A stretch of 64,000 nucleotides of DNA, taken from contig OZ218950.1 in the NCBI GenBank assembly GCA_965112735.1, forward strand, positions 2,356,001 to 2,420,000, given 5' to 3'. Shown here in pieces: positions 39,101 through 51,100 of this stretch. This stretch comes from Phaeosaccion multiseriatum. Taxonomy: Eukaryota; Ochrophyta, other classes. A program made the translations under genes and the position numbers. Under the pieces are notes generated by a model. The model was not told the origin of the DNA. It searched no databases and saw nothing but the letters and a program-made list of their open reading frames with translations. Each line of letters begins with the position of its first letter. The first letter of the stretch is position 1.

Positions 39101-42100
39101 CACCAGGAGCTCGCGTGATGCCGCAGATGGGGATGACACGCTGGCATCAAGCGCCGCCATACCCAATGCATTGCTGATGAGCCCAACGCCGGCCATCTCC
39201 AGACTGGCCATGGCAACTTCGGACCGAGCGGCCATGCCAGCTTCGCCCCACGGCCCCCACTGGAGGGCCACAGAGCTGGAGTGACCGAGGCGCCGACGAT
39301 GCTGCATCAGCCCGTCCACAGCAGCGTTGGCTGCAGCATAGTTGGCCTGGCCTGCATTGCCAAGCACACCTGCCATGGATGTGTAGGACACAAAGAAGTC
39401 CAAGGGCCAGGCCATCTGCACCGACAGCTCGTGCAGATTCCAAGCGCCCTCCACCTTCGGCTTGAAGACCTCTTCGATACTCTCGGGCGTCTGGTCCACC
39501 AGCAAGCGATCGTCGAGCACGCCAGCAGCATGGATGACACCTCGCACGGGCGGCATGCAGCTGAGCGCCGTGCCTAGGGCCTTCTCAAGCGACTGCGCGC
39601 TAGACACGTCGCACGATACAGCCTTGGTGCTCACCCCGCCGGCCACGGTGAGAAGCTCCTCCCACAGCGCCTGGGAGTCCGCCTTGACTTTTCCCCCTCG
39701 CGAGAGCAGTACAAGATGATGAGCTCCTTTATCGGCCAAATGCTTCGCAGTCGCCAGCCCCAGCGCCCCCAGCCCACCGCTGATGACATAAGTCCCGCCT
39801 CGCACGACGGGAATACCACACTCAGGGCTTTTGAGCACAACCTTCCCTATGTGCTTCGCAGTTCTGAGGAAGTTCATTGCATCCGCAAGCTCATCCCTCA
39901 AGTCGAATGTCTTCACTGGTAGCGCCTCGGCCCTGCCCGCCTCGCTGCCCGCTGTCAGCTGCTCCAGCCCAGCGAACGCCCAGCCCTGCTTCTCGGCCTT
40001 GAAGTCGTCTGCTATCATGCAGTCCAGCGCAATCATCTCGTACAGCACGTCGGGCCTGGCAGCCTTCATCGCCTCCCTGGTCCACACGCCTCGCTTGCCA
40101 ATCTCCATGAAGCGCCCGTTCTTCGTCAGCAGCTCCAGAGAGTAAGGGATGAAGTTGTCCGACAGGCAATTGAGTACCACATCCACCTTCGCAGCTCCAA
40201 TGGAAGCCTTGAAGGCCTCCGCATCTCGCGACGACGCAATGTGCTTCACACCCAGGCCTCGCAAGTAGGCGTGCTTCTCAACGGATCCAGCAGTGGCGTA
40301 GATCTCCGCTCCGATGCGCTGAGCAATCTGCACGGCCACCAGACCCACTCCACCTGACGCGGCATGGATGAGCACCTTCTCACCACGCTTCAAGCCAGCG
40401 AGTTGCTCGAATGCATGCACCACTGTGAGCCACGCGATAGGCAGCGCTGCCATGTCCTCGAAGGTCCTGTTGGAAGGCATGTTGGCCAGACACACGTCAC
40501 TTGTCGTTACGTGGGAGCAGAAGCAGCCCTTGTCCGGAAACCCGTAGACCTTGTCTCCCACTTGAAAGCGCGACTTTCGCGATGATCGAGTGACCACCCC
40601 CGATAGCTCGATGCCAGGCTGTCCAGGGTCGCCAGGGTACAGGTCGAGCACATTCAGCACGTCTCTGAAGTTGAGCCCCACCGCCTTGACACAAATTTCA
40701 ATCTCCCCGTCCTGCAAGGCAGTGTCTCTCTCGGAAGGGAGTATGTCTCTGCGCTTCAAGCCTCCCTCGATGGTTCCCCTCGCCATGAGATCGAAAGAGA
40801 AGGGAAGGCTGACTACCGAGGAGCGAGTCAGCTGAGGCGTCTTGCATTCTCCTCCTTGCACACGCACATCTTGACTCTGGAGGGGAAGACCCAACGCCAA
40901 GCTCAAGTCCTCCACGTTCGCTTCCACGACCATGATGTGCATCTCTGGCCGCTCGATGCGAACGGAGCGAATCATGCCAAACACCAGCATGTGTGCCCAT
41001 CCCTCGCCTCCCCCGCTCAGCGTGTCTTGTAGTAGCACCATCAAGGGGACTGGTCTCTTGGCCAACTGCTGCGTTACCGCCAGCAGCTTCTGTGCTCCCT
41101 GCTGAGCGGCGCTGGCTGATGACATTGCCGTCTGTCCCTCCCCTCCTCCACCGCCGAGCACGTAAAGCACTCGCGACCACTCGCTCCTCTCCAAGCCTCT
41201 CACCACATGCTGGTCATAGGCACACTCCTGCACACGCAGCGTCACGTGCTCGGGCACGGATTGCTCAATACGCTTCACCAACGCTGCAGCTGTACTTACT
41301 CTATCTACCAAAGCCAGCCACGTCTCCTTCTCCATACAAAACTTCCCCGGGGTGGTTGCCAGAGCCAGAGCCTCGTCTGGCTGCCACTCCAGATAGTATA
41401 AGGCTCGACGAAGAGGGTTCAGGAGCGTAAAGCCCTTGGCCCTCTGCAGCTTGACGCCCTTCATGGTCACGAGCACGTACTGGCTGTCAAAGTCGGCAAT
41501 AACAATGTCAAAGTTGACGCTGTCGCGCTTGTCGCTGATCTCGGTGAGCACGGTATGCACCCACACCTTTTCTCCTCTGATGGCGCCCTTCGCAACGACG
41601 TCTTTGCATCCAGCTGGCAAGAATGTAGCACCCTGGGTCAGCTCAGAAGGCAGAAGCGCAAGCATGGTGTGTGCGGCACTGTCCAGCACGGCGGGGTGGA
41701 GGTAGAATCCACGCACCTCCCACTCAGAGCACAGGCTGGGGTCCTGCGCTGTCGCCACGGACAGAGCCTGTCCCTCGGCAGCGTACAAGCGCTCTGTCCG
41801 CCTGAAACGGGGGCCGAAGTTGAAGCCGACCTTAGCGAACGTGGCGTACAGCTCACCCGAAATGTCGCGCTGCCCCACTGCCTCCTGGATGCTCCTCACG
41901 TCCATCATTGCAGTAGCCTCTCTTGCCTCCAGCACCACTGACGCCGCCCTGGCTACAGCCTCACCTGCCTTGCCGCGGGGGCCGCCCGTGATCCGCGTCT
42001 TGCCGTGGGCAGAGAGGAACACGTTTACCTCCGAGCATGCCACTGTCGTGGACCCATCCACCAATCGCTCCACGCCAGGCACACTGGCGCCTGCCACCTC

Positions 42101-45100
42101 CAGCGGGGCCGTGAAGACGAGGCCCTTCATGCACGCCTGGCCATCGGCGGGGAAGGCCTCGCCCCTCAGTAGCGTGGCCAGGGCCAGCTCAATGTAGCCC
42201 ATGCCCGGCATGAGCACCACCCCCCCCACTGCGTGCTCCTGCAGCAGGCCCTTGAGCCTTGGAGAGAATGGGCAGGACAGCAGCACCCCGCCCTTCTCAT
42301 CTCGCACCCCTCCACTCGGGCAAAAAGCGTGATTATCGCTCTTGTACCACGGGAAGGCCACACGATTCGGGAAGAGCGCCTCCTCCTTGACGAAGGGGCC
42401 CCCATCGCCATTCATGCCAGCCATCGGTACGGACTCACGCTTGTTCCCGTAGCTCCTCAGCAGCACGTGTGAATTCGTTCCTCCTGCCCCGAACGAGCTA
42501 ACCCCCACCAACACGTCTTCCTCGTCCTCCAGCTGCACCATCGCCGACGGGAGCTGCACGGGGAAGCCGTCCATGTCCAGCTCTGGGTTGATGCTCTCGA
42601 GGTGGAGGTTGGCGGGCACCGCGCGGTGCTGCAGCATCAAGACGGCCTTGATGAGCCCAGCAATGCCCGCCGCACCCTCCAGATGGCCGATATTGGTCTT
42701 GACCGCACCCACTACCAGCGGGAAAGAGTCGGCGCGGTTCTTTCCGTACGTGGCCCTGAGAGCGCTCATCTCGATGGGGTCGCCGAGCGAGGTGCCCGTG
42801 CCGTGCGCCTCCACGATGCGTACCTCGGAGCCCTCTCGACCGGCCTCACGCAGCGTCGCCTCGATGAGTCTCTGCTGGGCGGCGGGGCTGGGGGCAGTGA
42901 GGCGGGCACTGGTTCCGTTGTGGTTCACGGCACAGCCCTCAATCACAGCGAGGACCGTGTCTCCGGCAGCGAGGGCGTCATCTAGGTGTTTCAGCACAAC
43001 GGCACCGCATCCTTCACCACGCACGTATCCGTTTGCCGACGCGTCGAACGTCTTGCAGCGCCTGAGAAGGGCATGGGAATTGTGGGGTGGGGTGAGGTAA
43101 GTTGACTTCAATGGCACTCAAGTCGTTCTCACTGTGCGACTTGCCAGAGAGGCGATGGCCAAAGGGGGAAGAACAACAGGAATGGAAGCACTCCACACTC
43201 ACACGCACATACCCGTCGGGCGATAAGAAACCACTTCCCTTCAGCCTTTCGAAGCTCTGCGTGCCGAGCAACAGATTCACTCCGCCCACCACGGCTGCGT
43301 CGCACTTGCCCATGCGTAAGCTGCTGCAAGCGCTGTCCAGGGCCACCAGAGAGGACGAGCACGCCGTGTCAGTGGTCATGGACGGGCCCTGCAGTCCGAG
43401 CGTGTACGACAGACGATTGGACACGCTTGCCCCTGCTGCGCCCATGGTGCTATACACGCCTGTCGACGACGAGCCTTCCCCGCGTGCTCCCCAGTCACTG
43501 CCGCTCATGCCCACGAACACTCCGGTCTGACTGCCACTCAGGCTTTGCTTGGTATAGCCCGCAGTCACAAGCGCCTCCAGTCCCACCTCCAGCATCACCC
43601 GTTGGTGTGGGTCCATGGCAGAAGCCTCAGCACTGGTAATGCCGAACACAGATGAATCGAACATTTCCACGCCGTCGATGAAGCTTCCTTGCCACTGCTG
43701 CTCATCCTCCTCCTTGCTCGCCCAGCGGTCGAGCGGAGCAGGCTGGACACAGTCCTTGCCATTGCTAAGCATGGCCCAAAACTCCTCTGGGCTGTTCGAA
43801 CCACCTGGCAAGCGGCACGCCATGCCCACCACCGCCAACGGTGCCTTCATGTCGCCCCTCTGGTATCCAATCGACTCACTCTCACCCTCATCATCCTCCT
43901 CAGATCCCATCACCAAGGCTTCCAGCCAGGTAGACAGCGCTACGATTGAGGGGTGACTGAAGAGCACGTCGTTGGGGACGGACACGCCGAAGCGAGCTTG
44001 GAGTCGACTCCGGAGCTCCACCGTAGACATGGAGTCCAGCCCAGCCTCCATCAAAGGCGTATCAGCCTCGAGCACGGTGCCCGCTTCACCAATGCATGCC
44101 GTTGCGATCTCCGTGATGACGCCTTCCAGCATGGGCTTCCGACTCGGCTCTGGCATCTCCAGCAGGTCACGCCTCACGGCAGCAGTAACGTTATTCCCCA
44201 CCCCGTTTCCCGCGCGGCTACCCAAGCCCGCATCCTCTACGAGGGCCTCAAGCATTGTCGAGCCACCAAAAGCCCCCGGCGCAGATACTTGCCAGTCCAT
44301 TCCCGGCGCCACCAGGAGCTCGCGTGATGCCGCAGATGGGGATGACACGCTGGCATCAAGCGCCGCCATACCCAATGCATTGCTGATGAGCCCAACGCCG
44401 GCCATCTCCAGACTGGCCATGGCAACTTCGGACCGAGCGGCCATGCCAGCTTCGCCCCACGGCCCCCACTGGAGGGCCACAGAGCTGGAGTGACCGAGGC
44501 GCCGACGATGCTGCATCAGCCCGTCCACAGCAGCGTTGGCTGCAGCATAGTTGGCTGCAGCATAGTTGGCCTGGCCTGCATTGCCAAGCACACCTGCCAT
44601 GGATGTGTAGGACACAAAGAAGTCCAAGGGCCAGGCCATCTGCACCGACAGCTCGTGCAGATTCCAAGCGCCCTCCACCTTCGGCTTGAAGACCTCTTCG
44701 ATACTCTCGGGCGTCTGGTCCACCAGCAAGCGATCGTCGAGCACGCCAGCAGCATGGATGACACCTCGCACGGGCGGCATGCAGCTGAGCGCCGTGCCTA
44801 GGGCCTTCTCAAGCGACTGCGCGCTAGACACGTCGCACGATACAGCCTTGGTGCTCACCCCGCCGGCCACGGTGAGAAGCTCCTCCCACAGCGCCTGGGA
44901 GTCCGCCTTGACTTTTCCCCCTCGCGAGAGCAGTACAAGATGATGAGCTCCTTTATCGGCCAAATGCTTCGCAGTCGCCAGCCCCAGCGCCCCCAGCCCA
45001 CCGCTGATGACATAAGTCCCGCCTCGCACGACGGGAATACCACACTCAGGGCTTTTGAGCACAACCTTCCCTATGTGCTTCGCAGTTCTGAGGAAGTTCA

Positions 45101-48100
45101 TTGCATCCGCAAGCTCATCCCTCAAGTCGAATGTCTTCACTGGTAGCGCCTCGGCCCTGCCCGCCTCGCTGCCCGCTGTCAGCTGCTCCAGCCCAGCGAA
45201 CGCCCAGCCCTGCTTCTCGGCCTTGAAGTCGTCTGCTATCATGCAGTCCAGCGCAATCATCTCGTACAGCACGTCGGGCCTGGCAGCCTTCATCGCCTCC
45301 CTGGTCCACACGCCTCGCTTGCCAATCTCCATGAAGCGCCCGTTCTTCGTCAGCAGCTCCAGAGAGTAAGGGATGAAGTTGTCCGACAGGCAATTGAGTA
45401 CCACATCCACCTTCGCAGCTCCAATGGAAGCCTTGAAGGCCTCCGCATCTCGCGACGACGCAATGTGCTTCACACCCAGGCCTCGCAAGTAGGCGTGCTT
45501 CTCAACGGATCCAGCAGTGGCGTAGATCTCCGCTCCGATGCGCTGAGCAATCTGCACGGCCACCAGACCCACTCCACCTGACGCGGCATGGATGAGCACC
45601 TTCTCACCACGCTTCAAGCCAGCGAGTTGCTCGAATGCATGCACCACTGTGAGCCACGCGATAGGCAGCGCTGCCATGTCCTCGAAGGTCCTGTTGGAAG
45701 GCATGTTGGCCAGACACACGTCACTTGTCGTTACGTGGGAGCAGAAGCAGCCCTTGTCCGGAAACCCGTAGACCTTGTCTCCCACTTGAAAGCGCGACTT
45801 TCGCGATGATCGAGTGACCACCCCCGATAGCTCGATGCCAGGCTGTCCAGGGTCGCCAGGGTACAGGTCGAGCACATTCAGCACGTCTCTGAAGTTGAGC
45901 CCCACCGCCTTGACACAAATTTCAATCTCCCCGTCCTGCAAGGCAGTGTCTCTCTCGGAAGGGAGTATGTCTCTGCGCTTCAAGCCTCCCTCGATGGTTC
46001 CCCTCGCCATGAGATCGAAAGAGAAGGGAAGGCTGACTACCGAGGAGCGAGTCAGCTGAGGCGTCTTGCATTCTCCTCCTTGCACACGCACATCTTGACT
46101 CTGGAGGGGAAGACCCAACGCCAAGCTCAAGTCCTCCACGTTCGCTTCCACGACCATGATGTGCATCTCTGGCCGCTCGATGCGAACGGAGCGAATCATG
46201 CCAAACACCAGCATGTGTGCCCATCCCTCGCCTCCCCCGCTCAGCGTGTCTTGTAGTAGCACCATCAAGGGGACTGGTCTCTTGGCCAACTGCTGCGTTA
46301 CCGCCAGCAGCTTCTGTGCTCCCTGCTGAGCGGCGCTGGCTGATGACATTGCCGTCTGTCCCTCCCCTCCTCCACCGCCGAGCACGTAAAGCACTCGCGA
46401 CCACTCGCTCCTCTCCAAGCCTCTCACCACATGCTGGTCATAGGCACACTCCTGCACACGCAGCGTCACGTGCTCGGGCACGGATTGCTCAATACGCTTC
46501 ACCAACGCTGCAGCTGTACTTACTCTATCTACCAAAGCCAGCCACGTCTCCTTCTCCATACAAAACTTCCCCGGGGTGGTTGCCAGAGCCAGAGCCTCGT
46601 CTGGCTGCCACTCCAGATAGTATAAGGCTCGACGAAGAGGGTTCAGGAGCGTAAAGCCCTTGGCCCTCTGCAGCTTGACGCCCTTCATGGTCACGAGCAC
46701 GTACTGGCTGTCAAAGTCGGCAATAACAATGTCAAAGTTGACGCTGTCGCGCTTGTCGCTGATCTCGGTGAGCACGGTATGCACCCACACCTTTTCTCCT
46801 CTGATGGCGCCCTTCGCAACGACGTCTTTGCATCCAGCTGGCAAGAATGTAGCACCCTGGGTCAGCTCAGAAGGCAGAAGCGCAAGCATGGTGTGTGCGG
46901 CACTGTCCAGCACGGCGGGGTGGAGGTAGAATCCACGCACCTCCCACTCAGAGCACAGGCTGGGGTCCTGCGCTGTCGCCACGGACAGAGCCTGTCCCTC
47001 GGCAGCGTACAAGCGCTCTGTCCGCCTGAAACGGGGGCCGAAGTTGAAGCCGACCTTAGCGAACGTGGCGTACAGCTCACCCGAAATGTCGCGCTGCCCC
47101 ACTGCCTCCTGGATGCTCCTCACGTCCATCATTGCAGTAGCCTCTCTTGCCTCCAGCACCACTGACGCCGCCCTGGCTACAGCCTCACCTGCCTTGCCGC
47201 GGGGGCCGCCCGTGATCCGCGTCTTGCCGTGGGCAGAGAGGAACACGTTTACCTCCGAGCATGCCACTGTCGTGGACCCATCCACCAATCGCTCCACGCC
47301 AGGCACACTGGCGCCTGCCACCTCCAGCGGGGCCGTGAAGACGAGGCCCTTCATGCACGCCTGGCCATCGGCGGGGAAGGCCTCGCCCCTCAGTAGCGTG
47401 GCCAGGGCCAGCTCAATGTAGCCCATGCCCGGCATGAGCACCACCCCCCCCACTGCGTGCTCCTGCAGCAGGCCCTTGAGCCTTGGAGAGAATGGGCAGG
47501 ACAGCAGCACCCCGCCCTTCTCATCTCGCACCCCTCCACTCGGGCAAAAAGCGTGATTATCGCTCTTGTACCACGGGAAGGCCACACGATTCGGGAAGAG
47601 CGCCTCCTCCTTGACGAAGGGGCCCCCATCGCCATTCATGCCAGCCATCGGTACGGACTCACGCTTGTTCCCGTAGCTCCTGAGCAGCACGTGTGCGTTC
47701 GCTCCTCCTGCCCCGAACGAGCTCACCCCCACCAACACGTCTCCCTCGTCCTCCAGCTGCACCATCGCCGACGGGAGCTGCACGGGAAAGCCGTCCATGT
47801 CCAGCTCCGGGTTGATGCTCTCGAGGTGGAGGTTGGCGGGCACCGCGCGGTGCTGCAGCACCAATACGGCCTTGATGAGCCCGGCAATGCCCGCCGCACC
47901 CTCCAGATGGCCGATATTGGTCTTGACCGCACCCACTACCAGCGGGAAAGAGTCGTCACGGTTCTTGCCGTACGTGGCCCTGAGAGCACTCATCTCGATG
48001 GGGTCGCCGAGAGAGGTGCCCGTGCCGTGCACCTCAACGTAGTGCACGTCCAAGCCATCAAAGGCGGCCTCGGCAAGAGCCTCCTTAATCACCTCCTGCT

Positions 48101-51100
48101 GTGCAAGTGGGTTGGGTGCAGTAAAGCGCACGGACCTGCCGTTGTGGTTCACAGCAGACCCAGTCACCACGGCGAGAATGTTGTCACCATCGGCCTCGGC
48201 ATCATCCAGTCGCTTCAGCACAACGGCACCACAGCCCTCACCCCGCACGTAGCCGTTGGCCGATGCATCAAAGGTTCTACAGCGCCTGATGGCGCGGATA
48301 GGGCATGACAGAGGCAATGAGATGGATATTTGTGAGCAATCCACAGAGGGGTATCAACCGTACAGGTGCATAGCTGCAAGCCGTTCCCTCCCCCACGCGA
48401 GATGCCCTGCCAGAAAACAAGAGAAAAGAGCACGCCCACTCAATGCACTTACCAGTCAGGTGAAAGGAATCCCCCCGCTGCGAGAGCTTCGAAGTCATCG
48501 GTACCCAGGAGCAAGTTTACGCCTCCCACCACGGCGAGATTGCTCTTGCCCCGTCTCAAGCTGCTGCATGCGGCATCCAGCGCAACCAATGATGACGAGC
48601 AGGCAGTGTCTACACTTAAACTCGGTCCCCTCAGCCCGAGGACAGAGGACATTCGGTTGGCAGGACTTGCGTTGGACGTGCCCATCACGGAATATGCGCC
48701 TTTGTTCTCATCTGCAACCACCAAGCCCCAGTCGCTCCCAGACATGCCCACAAACACGCCTGTCTTGCTGCCCTGTAGTGTGCCTTTCTCGTATCCAGCC
48801 TGGTGAAGGGCTTCGAATCCCACCTCCAGTATGAGTCGCTGGTTGGGGTCCATGGCCTGTGCCTCGGCGGCCGAGATGCCGAAGAAGGCGTTGTCGAACA
48901 TCTCCACTCCGTCAATGAAGCCCCCGTGCCACTGCTTCTGCTTGCCATCGTCTGCCCAGCGGTCGACAGGCGCCGCACCAATACAGTCCGTACCTGCAGA
49001 CAGCATGGCCCAGAAGGCCTCGGGGCTGTTCGCACCGCCAGGGAAGCGGCACGCCATGCCAATAACGGCCAGCTGCGCGGTCGAGTCGGCTTGGTTCCGT
49101 AGAGTGCTTGCACCGCCAATAGAGCGAACAGTGGGAGATCCTGTGTCCGCTCCAAGCACTTCCGCTTCCACCCACGCAGCCACCGCTGCTACGGTCGGAT
49201 TGGAGAAGAGCACATCGCTGGACACGTTCACCCCAAAGCGAGACTGCAGCTGGCCACGCATCTCTACCAGTGCCAGCGAATCAAGGCCTGCCTCCATCAG
49301 TGAAGTATTGTCCCTCAGCTTCTCCCCGTTCTGCCCTAGATAACTCCTCGCTATGGCCATCACTTCGGTCGTCGTTGAGCGTTGACTCTCGTCGCGAGGC
49401 GGCTTCAAGGCCATCTCCGTCTCATATGTCTCTTTCGCCGAGGCCAGATTTATCGGAGGACGACGCATCTGAGTACAAGGGACTGCGGGCCACGGGAAAG
49501 CTGTCTTCATCCTCGTGTCGTCCTTTCCTCGCTCGAAGTGAGCAACCTGTGCAGCTCCCTTCCGGATTAGAACATGGGCGTTGACTCCCGATATGCCATA
49601 GCAGTGCATGCCCGCCACACTCCCCTCAAAGGGAGCGTTCCCTGCGCCAGCAGAGGGCAGCCGTATTGCTGCATTGTCCACTTCCAAGCGAGGATGAGGC
49701 GTATAAAGGTGAATATTCGGCGGGACAAAGCCGTGCTGAAGCGCGACCACAGTCTTGATCAGCGCCAGCATGCCTCCGGCGCCCTCCAGATTTCCCATGT
49801 TGGGCTTGGTGGTGCTCACGAGAAGAGGCGCCACCACTGATGTGGATGAAGTGCTGGTCCTGCTACTGCGCAGCTCGCTCTGCAACACGCGGAGCTCCAT
49901 GGCGTCTCCCATCGGTGAGCCCAGACCATGTGCCTCGACAAAGCCCACCTCTGAAGGCGCCACACCCGCCTGCGCGAGCGCCTGCTTCACGGCCTTCCGT
50001 TGAGCGTTTTCATTCGGGGCAGCGATGCTGGCCTTTTTGCTGCTGCTGCTGCTGCTGCCGCTGCTGCTGCTGCCGCTGCTGCTGCTGCCGCTGCTTTGCC
50101 CCTCGTCCTGACACCCGTTGTGCGTGAGGGCGGACGCAAGAATGACCCCGAGCACTCTGTCGCCGCTCGCCTCGGCGTCCTCCAAGCGCTTCAGCACGAC
50201 CGCCCCGCACCCCTCACCCCTCGCGTAGCCATCACCGGCGATATCGTAAGCAGCGCACCGCCCAACCTTGGACAGTAGCTGCAGCTTGGCCATCCAGTCG
50301 AATGCGAAAGGCAAGGACATGATGTTGACACCGCCCACCACTGCAGCAGTCACCTCGCCGCTGCGCAAGCTCGATACGGCCGCGTGGATGGCACCAAAGG
50401 AGGACGAGCAGGCCATGTCGAATCCCATAGAGGGCCCTCCGAGACCGAGGTGATGACTGAGCCGGCTTGCCACGAAGCTTGGAGCACCGCCCACCAGGGT
50501 GTAGGCCCCAGTCTTTGGCACCCTCGCAACGCCCAGCTTCGCCTCCTCACCCTGGTCCTCGATACATTGGGATAGAAACCACTCGACGTTGTTGCACCCC
50601 ACGAACACACCCGTGGAGCTGCGACCGTGCTTTGACTCTGAGCTGGTGCCTGACAACTCTCCGCCTCCCATACCCGCATTGATCATGGCCGCGTCCGCAA
50701 CCTCCAACATTATGCGGTGGTTCACATCCATGTGCTCAGCCTCTCTATGCGTGAGCCCGTACTTTCTGTAGTCGAAGAGATGTGCGTCGTCCAAGAACGC
50801 TCCCATTCTGGCATACGTGTGCTGTCCGCTGCCCACCTCTCCCCACCGGTCTGTGGGAAAGGGCCCGACAGCATCGATGCCCTCGCAGAGGAGCTGCCAC
50901 AGACGCTCAGGGCTGTCAGCGCCCCCGGGGAAGCGGCACGCCATGCCCACAATGGCGATGTGCTTCGATGCAGAGGGATGTGGTGGCACTGCAGCTGGTG
51001 CCAGCCGCAGAGGAAGTGGCATGACAGCTTCGCCATCTAATGCCACGGAGACTTGCTCAAGGGGGACGATGGGGCTGTCGGCGCCCAGTGTACTATACTG

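Larger units (their letters stand above)
32644..47680. repeat. Tandem triplicated 5,209-base PKS module
   Basis: Three head-to-tail copies cover about 47680-43062, 43061-37853 and 37852-32644. Copies 2 and 3 differ by one base that I can see. Copy 1 (M4) differs by a 15-base insertion and diverges only beyond about 47680, in its KS C-half. The repeated unit includes the KS-splitting intron. Confidence 0.92.

Noticed and set aside
32644-47680. Regular direct repeats suggesting a CRISPR array or transposon array
   Set aside because: The repeat unit is a whole PKS module with intron. There are no short repeats with unique spacers, no terminal inverted repeats and no transposase.
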